Part shown: piece by piece, positions 1 to 11,721 of the stretch
Layout of the letters: each line of letters begins with the position of its first letter
Numbering within the stretch: position 1 is the stretch's first letter
Origin: Linum tenue
Lineage: Eukaryota; Streptophyta; Magnoliopsida; Malpighiales; Linaceae
Assembly (NCBI GenBank): GCA_946122785.1
Contig: CAMGYJ010000004.1
Span: forward strand, 19,366,150-19,430,149
Direction: 5' to 3'
Length of the DNA stretch: 64,000 nt
Position numbers and translations under genes: made by a program
The notes under the pieces: generated by a model
Databases searched by the model: none
What the model saw: the letters and a program-made list of their open reading frames with translations, nothing else
Told to the model about the DNA's origin: nothing

Positions 1-560
1 TTTTCTGTGTTGGTTTGTGATGATGAACTAACTATAAGCTCATTTGAAGGGTTTATATATAGATAGGCAAAGGGTCCATGGATTTTCGGCCACAACTTAA
101 TTGGAAACAATCGGCCCCCAATTGGCCTTGTACGTTACTGCATGGGACATAGTTCATTAAGCACCACATGGTCGTGCCTTCAAATGACGGGACCAATATT
201 GTAGGGAGGAAGAGGACACACTAATTAAGTTCACGTACCCTACAATTGAAGGGCTAGCTAGCTCGCTATGCCAATGGCTGGCCACATAATTGATATTGGA
301 ATATGGATATATAGGTTAAGCAGCACATGGTCGTGCCCTTCAACTGTCCTATTTTGTGTAAGGAACATGGTTTGAGTTGAGGCAACCAACCCCCTAGTTT
401 ATGGGGTTGTAGTGTTGTACTCATCCGTGTTTCCACTAGAAAAGAGTGCAAGGCTGGCAGAGAATGAACTGAGAGTGAGAGCAGCGGCTGCGGCGGTGCA
501 TGCATGGTAGAACTAGGTTCTTTGGCTGTGACCAATTCAGAAATTTGAATGAAACGAGAG
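1..560 (-). promoter_or_regulatory. Probable upstream region of a SAUR-like gene lying left of the window
   Basis: The first ~90 bases resemble the 5' region of the SAUR gene at 52147-52458: a GTTGGTTGTGAT-like stretch, then ACTATAAG, then a TATATATAGATA TATA-box block in the same order and spacing. Further right are phrases such as GGGACATAGTTCA that also occur in the SAUR flanks at 41.7 and 52.6 kb. I infer that a minus-strand SAUR coding region begins just outside the left edge. No coding sequence of it is visible here, so this is inference from promoter resemblance. Confidence 0.4.
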
Positions 561-2536
561 TGATTAGAATTGTGATAATAGTGGAGGGGTTAAGAAATTA
601 CTAATTACTTTATTTTTTAAATTTGTTGCAAATTTTATATGTAATATTATCCATATTTCAAATTTGAGACTTGAGAGGGAGGTATAACCTCGATCTCCAC
701 GCTTAACCTAGCTCCGCCACTGTTTACTGGTATCCATCATATATAACAGAGATTCTTGCTTGTAAGCGAATAATGATTTTATCTACTGATACTATAAGTG
801 GTCTGTTCCAAATTCAAATGACTTAACTATTTATTACCTATATCACCTAAAAAAGATATTTATGCTTCTTAAGCAATTAGAATAAGTGGTACTGTAGTTA
901 ACAAAGTAAGACGTGTTCATTGTACTTTATAAGTGCACAAATTGTATCAAATAATAAACTAATAAGCAGTGGCGTATTAATTTTATTATAACATATATTG
1001 TTAACATAAATGGCTTTATAACCTTAACATTAGATATATATATACGTGGTGTATTAATCCTCCAATTACTATATGGAGGTTCCTCTCCCGAACCCCGTCA
1101 ATCCCTACTTTCCTAGCTCCTGAGGAAAAGACGGAGGGGCCTTTAGGTAAAAAAGAATCTTCAATGCCTTCTCCCGTCCAAGCTAGCGCAGAAATCGCCA
1201 AAGTTCCCTTTCTTTCGTGCAAGCATGTAAATTAATATTTCTTTGGATCATTAAGTTTTCACATAAACCTAATTGTTAATTTGTTAGAAGCTGGGTTATA
1301 TGAATTTAATAATACGAACTGAACAATGACAATTTGACGAATAATTCTATGGGGTTGGTTGTGATGTTATTTAGATCAGGGAGCGAAAACAGTAAGGTCA
1401 GATGATAATTCTTACTAATTTTAATTATCCAATTCAACTGAATTGAGTACGAAACAAATGTCTATATTTTTACGGCCTTAACACATATAGTCATATATCC
1501 TTTTGTTTGGGTTGGTTCGAATTTTTAAACTATGAATTGGGAGATGTATCCATACCCATATAAAAAATTACATTTTGTAACTATAGTATATTTGAAGATT
1601 TAGTACGTTTTTTGCATAGAATTCTTAAAAGTCAATGAAAGTTTTTACCTACAAGTATATTGCCTTATATTTTGATACATTAAACATTTTCAGTTTTACA
1701 AGTCATCCAAATTTGGTATGCGTAGTTAAAACAACCTCATATAAATAGGTAAATTCATACCCAAGTACAATAATTGTTTGACTTATTTTAAATGGAAGGT
1801 TAGTCAATACGCAATTCTAACTTATATCGGATCTGACAACTCAAAAGAGGAATTGGATTATTCAATATTGAGTTTCAAAAAGTGGCTGGCAATCAATCCG
1901 AACACAAATACTATTCTTAGTCTCTCGATATGATAGTCATTGACTCAAAGGTAAACTAACTAGAACCACACATATTCAAACTCTATGATTAAAGTTTCAC
2001 AATTTTATAAATATGCTTATTTAATTTCTTAAAGGTAATGATATTTTGATGCAAATACCCAAAGGACAAGTTAAGGACTTTCAGTCCCTGTTTCACGACC
2101 AGAGAGAGAATACACCACCAGGAACTTCAAGGTCAGTGTGACAACAGGAGATTATAGGCCAATTACAAACAAATTGGTCATAAAGTTTGAATAGAAAACA
2201 GAGGCCGAAGCATGAGACGATATTCCAGCCATACCAACTTACAATTTCATTTCATCAACCAAGATCAAATTGAAAAGAAGCGCAACTAAAGAAAAGTTTT
2301 TTTTTCCCAGATTCATATACCATTTCCACGTTAAATTTACTTTAATCAGATGCGTATACAACCAAGACATTCACTTTTCAATGTTTCATTCCACAAATGT
2401 TGTTGGCCGGGTTATTTGTATTTAGATTTAATGACGTATACTAGAATCATTTGGAAAGTTTCTCGCCAAGAGCTCCAACTAAAACTTCATAAGTCTGTAA
2501 TTCTTTTAGGTTTGAGTTCAAAATAGCATGCATTAC
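561..2536. other. AT-rich intergenic spacer
   Basis: No gene is recognised. It holds the 148-bp source of a copied filler (911-1058) and a less AT-rich stretch at about 1075-1215 whose minus strand is open for ~68 codons but matches nothing I know. The rest is low-complexity AT-rich DNA without clear repeats. Confidence 0.5.
911..1058 (+). repeat. 148-bp source copy of a duplicated segment
   Basis: This stretch recurs at 5069-5216 with the same length and, read by eye, the same sequence. Here it sits in unduplicated flanks, so it is the likely template and the 5069 copy the derived one. Confidence 0.85.
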
Positions 2537-2544
2537 TTTAACTC

Positions 2545-3200
2545 ATAGTTGTCAAACCGGTGGTATGCCGGCCGGTTGAACCAGGTCCAACCGGTGCCGG
2601 TCATGAAACCGGCTGGAATACCACCGGTATTTTGTTGTGGTCAACGCTGGTCAATACCGGTCAACACCGATCAAAACCGGGAATTCTGACGGTTCAACCG
2701 GAATGTTAAGTGTCGGCATCTGAATTCTGGAGACATACTCCATCGTCCTCCGCAAAATCCTCAACTGCCCCGCCTCCTACCTCTGGGTTCGAACGGCTGT
2801 GGAGGAAGCATATTTTCCCTTCTATGTTTATCTCATCGGAGAGGACAAGGAATAGACAGAGAGCAAATCAATTGAGAGGAGAGAGGAAGGATATTTCCCC
2901 TTTTGAGTCTATGTTTGGACGACGGCTGAGGAAAAGGAATGAGAAGGATAGGGGAGAGGAACGGCTAGGGTTGGAGAAAGGCTACTGGGGGATTTTGGGA
3001 GAAGGGTAGTACGTACACGAGACAAAAATCTCTCCCTTTTTTGGTTTTTTATTTAAATAGTTTGTTTGTTTTATTTATTTTTATATAATCTTATTTTTCC
3101 TATTTAATTACTGAAATCGGCATACATACCGGTTGTACCACGGTCGAACCATTTCGCTTATAAAACCGGCGTAACGGCATAAACCGGTTTGACAACCTAG
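2545..3200. mobile_element. Non-autonomous hAT-type DNA transposon
   Basis: The element is bounded by a perfect 8-bp direct repeat TTTAACTC at 2537-2544 and 3201-3208, the target duplication size of hAT elements. Its ends are inverted: left TAGTTGTCAAACCGG, right complement TAGGTTGTCAAACCGG. Subterminal ACCGGT/CCGGTT words are repeated near both ends, as hAT transposases like. The middle (2710-3009) is an open stretch with no recognised transposase, so it is probably a deletion derivative with unrelated filler. Confidence 0.88.
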
Positions 3201-3208
3201 TTTAACTC

Positions 3209-4340
3209 CAATCATAAATGTACTACACAATTTGGGCGCATGGGATTGGTTGTCAAGGTAACTATCTTTGGTAGAATAGTTACCAAATTTAATGCCACCC
3301 TTGCAAATATGGGTAATCACCCTCTCCTGGTCATTACATCATTATATGTCACTAATTACAATTGTAAGGACATATCTTAATTGCGTTATTATCAATCCAG
3401 GCATTTTTAAAAAACTTAACAACATTTAATTAAATAATCGTCAAATTTGCATGCGAGAATGCATTCTCCGCAACTGGAACGACCTTCCTGCTAGCGAACC
3501 CAAGAATTCCAAAAGTCATTAATTTTGCGCCAATGTGAAATTCACGATAATTTAATTACCATATTTGTTTATGCTTATAAGTTTGAAGTTTGAATAACAA
3601 AAAGAGATTAATTAACATTTTTTTGTGTGAATAAAGTGACAGCGATGCACCAACTCTTCCAATGAAAAGCACAGAAAAAGCTCAACGGCCAATCCCAACC
3701 ATAGCACTACATGAGCTCAATCAATTAAAATGAAAGATGGAGAATATGTAAGTATTAGTTCCAATTTAACTCTCCATTAACTATCAAATGCTAACACTTT
3801 ATGTAATATGTAGGGATATATATTTCGTCAAATGCAAAGTTGTCAAAGTTGAAAATGAGGATGCTACGCTGAATGCGAAACCTGTCCACAAAAACTTAAA
3901 GAAGACTCTGACGAGTACTTCTATGAGAATTGTACAACAACATTAAAAATTGCAACAACAAAGTAATTCAACCATTATTAACGTGAGATTGTATTTGATA
4001 TTGTTCGTTGATTAATACACATGCCATGTGATTGAATAATTTATTTTCTACAACAAAATTTTTTTTTGTTCAATGCATATATTATATTACTAATGCAACA
4101 ATAAAGAACATTTTTCTTAATAATTAGCAATACATGGGCAAAAATTCAACAACTAACATACATATTACAATCTTATATTAAATATTGTTAGTATAAAGAG
4201 ATTTCAGAAGAATGATGTCTTAGTAAAAGATGAATATATGCATTTCATACAAGGCTGCGTTTTACTTCTACTCATATTTGGTTTGCATGAGGACATAAAG
4301 TGACACTATTAATGATGGAGGCGATATATAAGGTGCTAGA

Positions 4341-4403
<63 letters not shown>

Positions 4404-5004
4404 AGAAGAAGAAAGACATTGTTAACGAGGAAGATATAAATACTGATGATGGGGACAAAGAACAAATATTGTAAACTGTTCATAATTTGGACGAGGTAAA
4501 TTCTATCCCAATGAAAAAGATGGTTTGTATTTGCAAATATATTTTATCACAATTTTTTTGTGATCAATGAAATGCAGAAAAACAAGTAATAGAAATGCAT
4601 GAGAAGAAGGAAGAGTCTATTTATATTGGATATAAATGTGTTACTAATGGAGATGAACACATTATTATTGGTCATTATGAGGTTGTTGCTCATGCAAGAG
4701 GAATTGCAAACAAGTCAAAAAGAAACGCATTGCAATATCTAATGATGAGGAGTACTTGGAAGGGTCATTTTGATTTGTCTTTAGGAGTTAGTTCCCTTGC
4801 ATTGGGTTTTTCTTTAATTTTTTAAAATAATTTTACTCGATTAGTCATTAAAATGTCGAAAAACTGACTGTTGAACTATTTTAATAATAATGTTTAGACA
4901 ATTTGAAAAATTTAGTAATAAGATGCGTAACTTAAATACAAATTGCTACTATTATTTACGTGATTGCCAACTAAATCCGGCCAACTGGCCGGGTCGGTGG
5001 CTAG
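3209..5004. other. Intergenic spacer with a trinucleotide microsatellite
   Basis: Mostly AT-rich sequence with no recognised gene. An open stretch at 4595-4825 (+) of 76 codons has no known relative and no promoter or splice support, so it is not called. The GAT microsatellite is listed separately. Confidence 0.5.
4341..4402. repeat. (GAT)n microsatellite
   Basis: About 20 uninterrupted GAT/ATG units. They create a false poly-serine reading frame on the minus strand. Confidence 0.95.
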
Positions 5005-5276
5005 TTTTATTTTAGTACAAATATAATTTATTATATTATGATAAACTTAACTTTTGAGGTTCGTTAACACGTGTTCATTGTACTTTATAAGTGCACAAAT
5101 TGTATCAAATAATAAACTAATAAGCAGTGGCGTATTAATTTTATTATAACATATATTGTTAACATAAATGGCTTTATAACCTTAACATTAGATATATATA
5201 TACGTGGTGTATTAATTTTATTTTAGTACAAATATAATTTATTATATTATGATAAACTTAACTTTTGAGGTTCGTT
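5005..5276. repeat. 61-bp direct duplication enclosing a 148-bp copied filler
   Basis: The 61-bp block running from TTTTATTTTAGTACAAAT to GAGGTTCGTT occurs at 5005-5065 and again at 5216-5276. Between them, 5069-5216 is the copy of 911-1058. This arrangement fits repair of a staggered double-strand break in which both overhangs were filled and a patch was copied from a site 4.1 kb away. There are no inverted ends or poly(A) tail to suggest a transposon. Confidence 0.85.
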
Positions 5277-5467
5277 GTATATATTATCTTAATCGTCCAA
5301 ATTCCTATACAATTAATTTGAGTATAATTATTCATAGTATCTTCCAAATATTTCAAGTTTATATGATAACTTATCATTGTACTAAAATTTAATAGATGAA
5401 TGTATCGAGCCACAAAGTTTAGAAGAAATAGTGGCTGACGTCATTGGGAGTTCAATTGAGGATGAAC

Positions 5468-7604
5468 TGTAACACCCTACCCTATACATATTACCTAATC
5501 ATATTGTTCATACAATTGCAGCGGAAATAACCTCGGGTGTTACATTAATTATCAATATTTACCCAAATAAAATTTCGACATGAATTACTCGCGTAATGGG
5601 CTAACAGTTCTTCCATCTAATCCTGCAAAATAATTCATCTGAATCTATACATTCATAGATAAATATATATACTCACAACCATATGCATTGGCTTTTCAAA
5701 GCCATAGTCAAATTTCATACTACACAACTGCATACTATACTGATACATACTATAATCATCACAACTTACACAGCTACACAAAATATACACATATCATCAA
5801 CTTTCCACACCTGTGGATATCTCACACTACATCAGAAGCTAGTATGCACATGAAAAACGTTCTCAAAACATTTTTACAAAAAGGTGTGGATCACTGGCCA
5901 AAATCCCGAGTAGTAGTCCAAGCACAGAATAGTTGAAGACCATACCTCATCTTGCCTTCAGCTCTTGCTCAGCTCCCACCTATACACCTATCTACTGCTG
6001 CTGATGATTATCTGCTTACACATGGCATAAGCAGATAAGAATGATAAAAAGGGTCAGCTCATGGCTGAGTGAGACCATCATTGCATCGTGAGTTCATAAC
6101 AGAGCATACCCCTACCATACATCTAGCAAACAAGCCAAAGCACTAGGATCAGACCTCAGCCATCCGACATCCCAATAGGCAAAAGACTCAACCACCTTGA
6201 CTTATGCATATGCATTTTATCATGTTTTAATAATAGGCGCCTGGCTACTCCCATGCTAATTACTCTCCCGGGAATACGGACCAAACATCTCGTGGATGTG
6301 GTCATATCGGACCCACCACTGCCGGTGTAGTCATATCGGACCTGACACCACTCTGGGTGTGGTCATATCGGACTCAACACCACTCTGGGTGTGGTCATAT
6401 CTCATGATGAATCAACGGTCAACACCACATCAGGGGTGTGACATAACATATCATAACGGCGTAATAGCATGGGGAACCCTAATTACTATGTAATTGACCA
6501 TGAGACCAAAGTACTCTCACTTGGTATCCTTATACATGATCCATATCTCATCTTGCTTAATCATAATTCATCACTTGGACATATTCTTGACCTGGCCACA
6601 ATTGGCTCAACATAACCAGGAGTCGTATAATTGCACTTCCTCGGGATAAACCCTCATGCAAGTCATCCTCCTTAAACATCATAATATCACCAGGGAATAT
6701 ATATTTTCCCCACTTGTGAATTCAAATACAACCACAATACCACCTCATGTCAAAACAACTAATCGAACAACCATGAAGTCATATCAACAGTTAAGCCACA
6801 AATGGCAACATGTATGCAATCATCAGCATAAACAAGGTCCATATCGGTTAGGGCAAGTCAATAATATCATACAACAGTCCAGGGTTCAACATATAGCACA
6901 AAAGTTCATACACCCCTAATCATGCCATTCTAGTTCACCTAGGTCAATTCTAAGCATCAATATAATTATCGTGATACGACAAACCCGGTATGTCGTGCTA
7001 ATCCCTCACCAGTTCTAGTCGTTCAAACACCAGTTTTTGCCTCCCGTACTAAAATGTCAATTTCACGAACGAACCCCGAATTAAAATCCGAGACCTTCCT
7101 AATATCCCCTGCAGTATCCCCGTCAATATTAGTCTAGGCTCTGGAGCAAATTCTCGATAAAAACACATCAAACCCTGGCCGGAGCTAAATTCAGCGATTT
7201 TGACCCCGATCTAAATAATTGCCGAAATTCAGGGATTAGAACTAGAGGATTGATTAACTCGCTGCAGGAAGCTCGTATATGAAATTTGGGCTCAATCCGG
7301 CTTCCGGATACTCCGAAACCTTAATTTGGCTTATCGAGAATTCAAGAAATTCCTGAACCAAAAACTCGTTTTAAAGCTCTAAATCGATAAACTACGATGA
7401 ATAGATGAATTAGGCATTACTTACGGAATATTTAGTAATCTAAAACCATATAATTTGGCTCTGTAAATTTCCCTCGATCCTTCTCCGTGCGCACTCTGCG
7501 CGAGCTTCTCTCGGTCCAGAAATGGAAAGAATGAGAAAAGATGATGAGGATGGAAATAAATGGACGGGGAAGGTTTATGTACATATGCGGCGGCGGCTTA
7601 TTGT

Positions 7605-7655
<51 letters not shown>
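5468..7655 (-). repeat. Distal part of the split 3' LTR
   Basis: This is a near-identical copy of 24561-26715, from TGTAACACCCTACCC to the TA-rich tract. It contains about three tandem ~38-bp units built on GGTGTGGTCATATCGGAC (6290-6412), also present in the other LTR at 25383-25505. Small open frames inside occur in both copies only because the LTRs are copies. The remaining ~140 bp of this LTR lies at 23607-23749. Confidence 0.9.
7612..7655. repeat. (TA)n microsatellite, insertion target
   Basis: A run of about 20 TA units. The uninterrupted LTR has only a short TA-rich tract at the matching place (about 26704-26722). This is the left border of the inserted cluster. Confidence 0.9.
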
Positions 7656-7657
<2 letters not shown>

Positions 7658-8060
7658 GGAGTTCTACGGTACCCTGGGTGAAATCCAGGGTACCGCATAC
7701 CTTGAGTAAGAAAACGTTATTCATAACTTGAATTGACTGATCTTTCGGACATGATACTACACTCTAACCCTTAAAGATCAAAATCTAGGGCTTAATTCTC
7801 TAAATCTTATACCACAAGATCAATTTAATTAGAAACAATAATCGACGGTTATGATTCGTCCAAATATAGGCAAAAAAATCAATTCACCATCTTAGCGTTT
7901 ATAGTTTATGATTTAGATCATTAGGACCTAAGGTTCACTCATTAAGGGTTAGGACATAGTATCATGCCCAAAAATCCTGCTAATTCGAGGTCTAGATAGC
8001 GTTTTCATACTCAAGGTATGCGGTACCCCGGATTTCACCCGGGGTACCGTAGAAGGCACC
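7656..8060. mobile_element. Foldback MITE in a TA repeat (element 1)
   Basis: About 405 bp with ~60-bp inverted ends: left GGGGAGTTCTACGGTACCC, right complement GGTGCCTTCTACGGTACCCC, both continuing through GGTACCGCATACCTTGAGTA. It is bounded on both sides by TA runs. It has no coding capacity. Its outer end TTCTACGGT...CCC also resembles the right end of the large MULE at 23590-23606, so the two may share a transposase. Confidence 0.85.
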
Positions 8061-8074
8061 ATATATATATATAT

Positions 8075-8354
8075 GGCAAAGGCTAGCGTACCCTAACCCC
8101 TAATGGGTGAATCCCAGTCCCCAATTCACTAACCCAAATCATGAGATTCGTTTAATCTTAAAAATGAAAATCAACGATTCTGATTCGTCGAAATTTTCAT
8201 TGGTTTTCATTTTAAGATTAAACGAACCTCATGATTTGGATTAGAAAATTAGGGACTGGGGTTCACCCATTAGAGGTTAGGGTATAGTATGATGCCCCAA
8301 ACTCCGATTAATTCATGATCTATATAGCAAAACTCAATGGGGCGTACGCTAGCC
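8075..8354. mobile_element. Foldback MITE in a TA repeat (element 2)
   Basis: About 280 bp with GGCTAGCGTAC at both ends in inverted orientation. The left ~190 bp forms a long hairpin (8092-8165 pairs with 8208-8280). TA runs bound it on both sides. The segment from GGTATAGTATGATGCCC onward resembles the matching part of element 1 (CATAGTATCATGCCC), so the two are related. No coding capacity. Confidence 0.8.
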
Positions 8355-8370
8355 TATATATATATATATA

Positions 8371-9156
8371 CGGTGCCCAGGGCAAAAGCCGGGTACGGGT
8401 ACCTTGGCCGATCTTAACCGTTCGTTATCAATCTCCACGGCTCACGTTTGTCAAACCTAACTGCGCCACTAAATAACTAAACAAATTACAAAAAGCCTCC
8501 TCCGCGTTAAGTTTGTTTTCATCCTAGTCCAACTAACTGCCCCGATTAAATTAAATGGATTAAGACCCAAACCCAATTGGGTAGACCCACTGCCGCCCAA
8601 ACCAATTTCCAGTCTCCCTAACCAATTACACGATCCCTCTCTCGTCTTGGAGGGACGCCCCTTCACAGTTCCAAGAGAAGCTCCCCATCCACATTCGACG
8701 TAAATTGAATTTCCCAAAAAAAATTTGTCTTGTTTCTTCTTCGCCATTGTATTTCCCCTCGCCTATCTCTTTCTAACACGATTACGGCGACCATGTCTAT
8801 TATTGTGTTCATCGAACTTTTCATTTGCAAAAGAACCCTTGAAAGAGGTTTGTTAACCCTAGGGTTCATGTCCCTAGTGCTTTGTCATCTTGTCTTAGCG
8901 TTATTGTCATTTTCTCGAAACTTCTATCACTCGGTGAAATTTAGGTTTCCTGATATGTAGTGTTCGTCTCGCCCAGAGGATTGAGGAAGAAGATGAAGAA
9001 CACATAATTTGATTCGAATCGGATGGAGAGGTCTCCTTAGTTTGTGTTTATGTATTAACGGTGCGTTTAGGATTAATTCTAGTTGGACTGGGTCTGATCA
9101 TTGATTTTTGCAGGCTTTTAAATAACATTCAAACGTGGGCTTGTACATGACCCATG
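8371..9156 (+). repeat. Left terminal inverted repeat of the large MULE
   Basis: Matching blocks with the right repeat include CCAATTTCCAGTCTCCCT, the region encoding TITATMSIIVFIELF-like residues in one frame, and TTCAAACGTGGGCTTGTAC at the inner edge. Open frames here (8469-8960) appear on both ends merely because the repeats are copies. It probably holds promoter elements for the first gene of the element. Confidence 0.85.
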
Positions 9157-9455
9157 CAATATTCAAAAGTGGGCCTGGAACGTGCGAGCCCATTAGTTTT
9201 CTCCTGCGGTATCAGCGCCAACCCTAGTTTAACTAGCTTTAGTTACCCTAGTTTAACCTACACGAGTTAACATCATCATTACTACATATCTTCCCAAATC
9301 TTCTAACTCTTGACATTCCAGACTCAACCGTCTCCATCACACGTCTCCACACTCAACCCCCACGATCACTTTTTCTTACACCTACAATCTCTCTTTCCCT
9401 ACAATCCCTCTTTCCTCCATCTTCACCTTCCCTTGTCCCTTCTTCCTCTGACTCC
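9157..9455 (+). promoter_or_regulatory. Leader of the Transposase_32-like gene
   Basis: A pyrimidine-rich stretch (9310-9450, CT-rich with CCATCTTCACCTTCCC) precedes the ATG, like many plant 5' leaders. No clear TATA box was singled out. Confidence 0.35.
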
Positions 9456-10307
9456 ATGGCAAACATGGGCATTCTAACTCTATCAAACGACGACTGCCGA
9501 ACCACCACAAGTCTCGCGGACTATCTTTCATTCACGAGCAAGACATCTATTATGGCCGAGTACGAGTTCATCCACCTGTCCCCTTTCCCTCAAGAAGTGA
9601 AGCAGTTAATTAAAAATCTTGGCTGGGAAAAGTTCTTCGATCTCCGGAGTCGAGGAAGCACCAGTTACTGCCCGCATGTGGTGAGGAAGTTCTACCACAA
9701 TTTAGAGCTGTCTGGTCCCTCCGATTCTCATCTCGTGTCGGTCTTCCTGGGTTATAGAGCCTGCTTCCAGCCTGATCAGTTTGCTGAGATCCTCGATCTC
9801 CCCGCCGCAGGACACCACATTAATAGCAGAAGCGATCTTCGGCGGCTGTACGATTTTGATTTTGAAGTTGAACTGGGGAAACTGACGAATGGGCGCATCC
9901 AGGCTTCTTTCCTCCCAGATCCTCTTCGATTCCTCCATTGGATGATCGTCAACTGCTTCATGCCAAGGTACAGTGGTCATTCGATAATTCGTAGACTTGA
10001 CCTGTTTATCCTTGTGCAAGCTCAAAGAGGTGTTCCTCTTAACCTCGCATCTCTCATGTGCGTGAACATGGTTGAGGCTGCTCCTAGAGGGGAAAACTGG
10101 TACACTGCCTTTCCATATGCCACCTTCTTGACCACCTTTCTTGGAAGGGTTGGGATGGATATGGGGGTTTATGCTAGGGAGGACCATTCCGCCTATTTGC
10201 CAGTCTACCGTATCGTCGAAGTGACCAATACTTTTTATGACCTTCGGCATACGGAGCATGAAGAGACCCCTGAGGCATCCTCAAGCAAACGTCCTCGGCT
10301 TACATGA
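9456..10307 (+). CDS. Putative plant transposon protein (Transposase_32-like)
   Basis: A single open frame of 283 residues. The central part, roughly residues 65-230 (CPHVVRKFYHNLE, then FLGYRACFQPDQFAEILDLP, then FLHWMIVNCFMPRYS and LDLFILVQAQRGVPLNLA), has the layout of the 'putative plant transposon protein' domain found in many plant mobile elements. Its biochemical role is unknown. The C-terminus is short, charged and ends SSSKRPRLT, a possible nuclear signal. Two in-frame ATGs (residues 1 and 32) could start it; the first is used here, in CCATGG context. It lies just inside the left inverted repeat of the MULE and reads toward the Ulp1 gene. It may be an accessory or captured gene. Confidence 0.7.
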   Translation: MANMGILTLSNDDCRTTTSLADYLSFTSKTSIMAEYEFIHLSPFPQEVKQLIKNLGWEKFFDLRSRGSTSYCPHVVRKFYHNLELSGPSDSHLVSVFLGYRACFQPDQFAEILDLPAAGHHINSRSDLRRLYDFDFEVELGKLTNGRIQASFLPDPLRFLHWMIVNCFMPRYSGHSIIRRLDLFILVQAQRGVPLNLASLMCVNMVEAAPRGENWYTAFPYATFLTTFLGRVGMDMGVYAREDHSAYLPVYRIVEVTNTFYDLRHTEHEETPEASSSKRPRLT

Positions 10308-10320
10308 GAGTCGATTGATG

Positions 10321-10360
10321 CAGGGCGGGGTGGAGCAGTGCAGGGCGGGGTGGAGCAGTG
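10321..10360. repeat. Two perfect 20-bp tandem units
   Basis: The unit CAGGGCGGGGTGGAGCAGTG occurs twice in direct succession, 14 bp past the stop codon of the preceding gene. Confidence 0.95.
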
Positions 10361-11721
10361 AAGGGGCCAGCATTGGATGTGTTTTGTTAAGAAGTTTACT
10401 GTAAGGCTTCGTTGTTTTTTTTCCAGTCTTTTTCTCCAGCACTCAAAACTGTCAGGTACTGAGGGGAGCCAGTACATCATCTGACTAGGAAAGTCTCCCA
10501 TTTTTTTAATTATCCAGACAAATATTTTTCTATGCATGCAGTATTTTGTGAATTTGCCATGGCTAATTTCCCTAAGACAGGTGACGAGATGCAGTAATGG
10601 TCATCCCTAAGCAAGGAGGTGCAATTGCATCCTACACTTGCTATGATGTGAGAAGCTATTGCAAGGGTGCAAATTTGGTTGCAATTGAAATTGGCCCACG
10701 AGTGGGGACTATTGATGAAATTGCAACGTTTTCTCAAAATTATAGAAGTGGAAGTAGGGACTACCTATGAAATTGCAAATGAATTTCATTGAGGGAGATT
10801 TTAATCCGCTTTTGTTCTAAGCAGTTCCAATTAGGTTGATTATAATGATTTTTTATCTATGGTGATTTTTCCCCCCTTTTTCATCAAGACTCATGCTTCT
10901 TTTATCCCCCTGTGGATCTATCATGCTTCGTTTATAGTAAAATATCCTTTTAATTATACACAATAAAGAATCCATTAGTTATGTATGCCTTTTTATTGTA
11001 TTTATTACTACAATGAATTCTCTGACTTAAAGGGGAGTGAAAACATCGTTGGTGGAAATTCAAGGAATGGAATGATAAGGGCTGTGCATAAATTCAATTT
11101 CTGTAAATAATTAATTTTATTATTATTAGTTAGTAACGTCATTAGTTTTAGTTAGTGGGTTAGTGGCTCCTACTTTGTAGCTTCAATCTGTTCAAGAGTT
11201 GGTCATTATTTAATTATACGATTGGGAGCCAATCAGTTTTACCTTTTGGGTTACCTATACATGAATGCAAATTTAATTATACGATTGGGAGCCAATCAGT
11301 TTAACTATACATGATCCCAATTAAACCTCTCTACAAGATACAATTGATTGAAGCCTTGAACAGACGCAACCTCACTCACAAGTTGGAAGCTGGAATTTTG
11401 GTGAAGTCCCTTTGCCATTTCCACGAAAAAACAAACCAAACCAAACCAAATATAGAAAACATTCACAATACCAAAAACCAAATATAGCAAGCATTCACAA
11501 TACCAAAAACCAAATAAACAAAGCATTCACCAAACCAAAAATCAAACCAAAAACCAAATATTAAAACCATTCACCAAACCAAACCAAATATAAAAAGCAT
11601 TCACCAAACCAAAAACCAAATATAAAAACAAAAAATAATAAGCATTCACCGAACCAAATAAAAAAGGGTTGTCCATCATCCTGAGAAAAAAAAACATAAC
11701 TGTTGTCCATCATCTTGAAAA
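10361..11721. repeat. Non-coding part of the MULE with short repeats
   Basis: There is no gene. AATTATACGATTGGGAGCC with flanks is repeated at about 11211 and 11271. From 11400 to 11660 runs a degenerate ~30-40-bp tandem array of AAACCAAATATA...CATTCAC words. This array is the 3' flank of the minus-strand Ulp1 gene and probably part of its untranslated region or terminator. Confidence 0.7.

Noticed and set aside
4268..4483. Poly-serine open frame
   Set aside because: Produced by the (GAT)n microsatellite.
4595..4825. 76-codon open frame
   Set aside because: No known family, AT-rich surroundings, no splice or promoter evidence.
5688..6919. Three small open frames repeated at 24781-26012
   Set aside because: They lie in the two LTRs, so duplication explains the match; no gene support.
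7432..7731. Open frames with Tyr-Ile repeats on both strands
   Set aside because: Produced by the (TA)n run.
8469..8960. Open frames in the left MULE repeat, one also present at 22859-23050
   Set aside because: Similarity is due to the inverted repeat itself; there is no known domain and the copies differ in ends.
9702..10259. 185-codon open frame on the minus strand
   Set aside because: It is antisense to the Transposase_32-like gene, has no family resemblance and reflects codon bias of the real gene.
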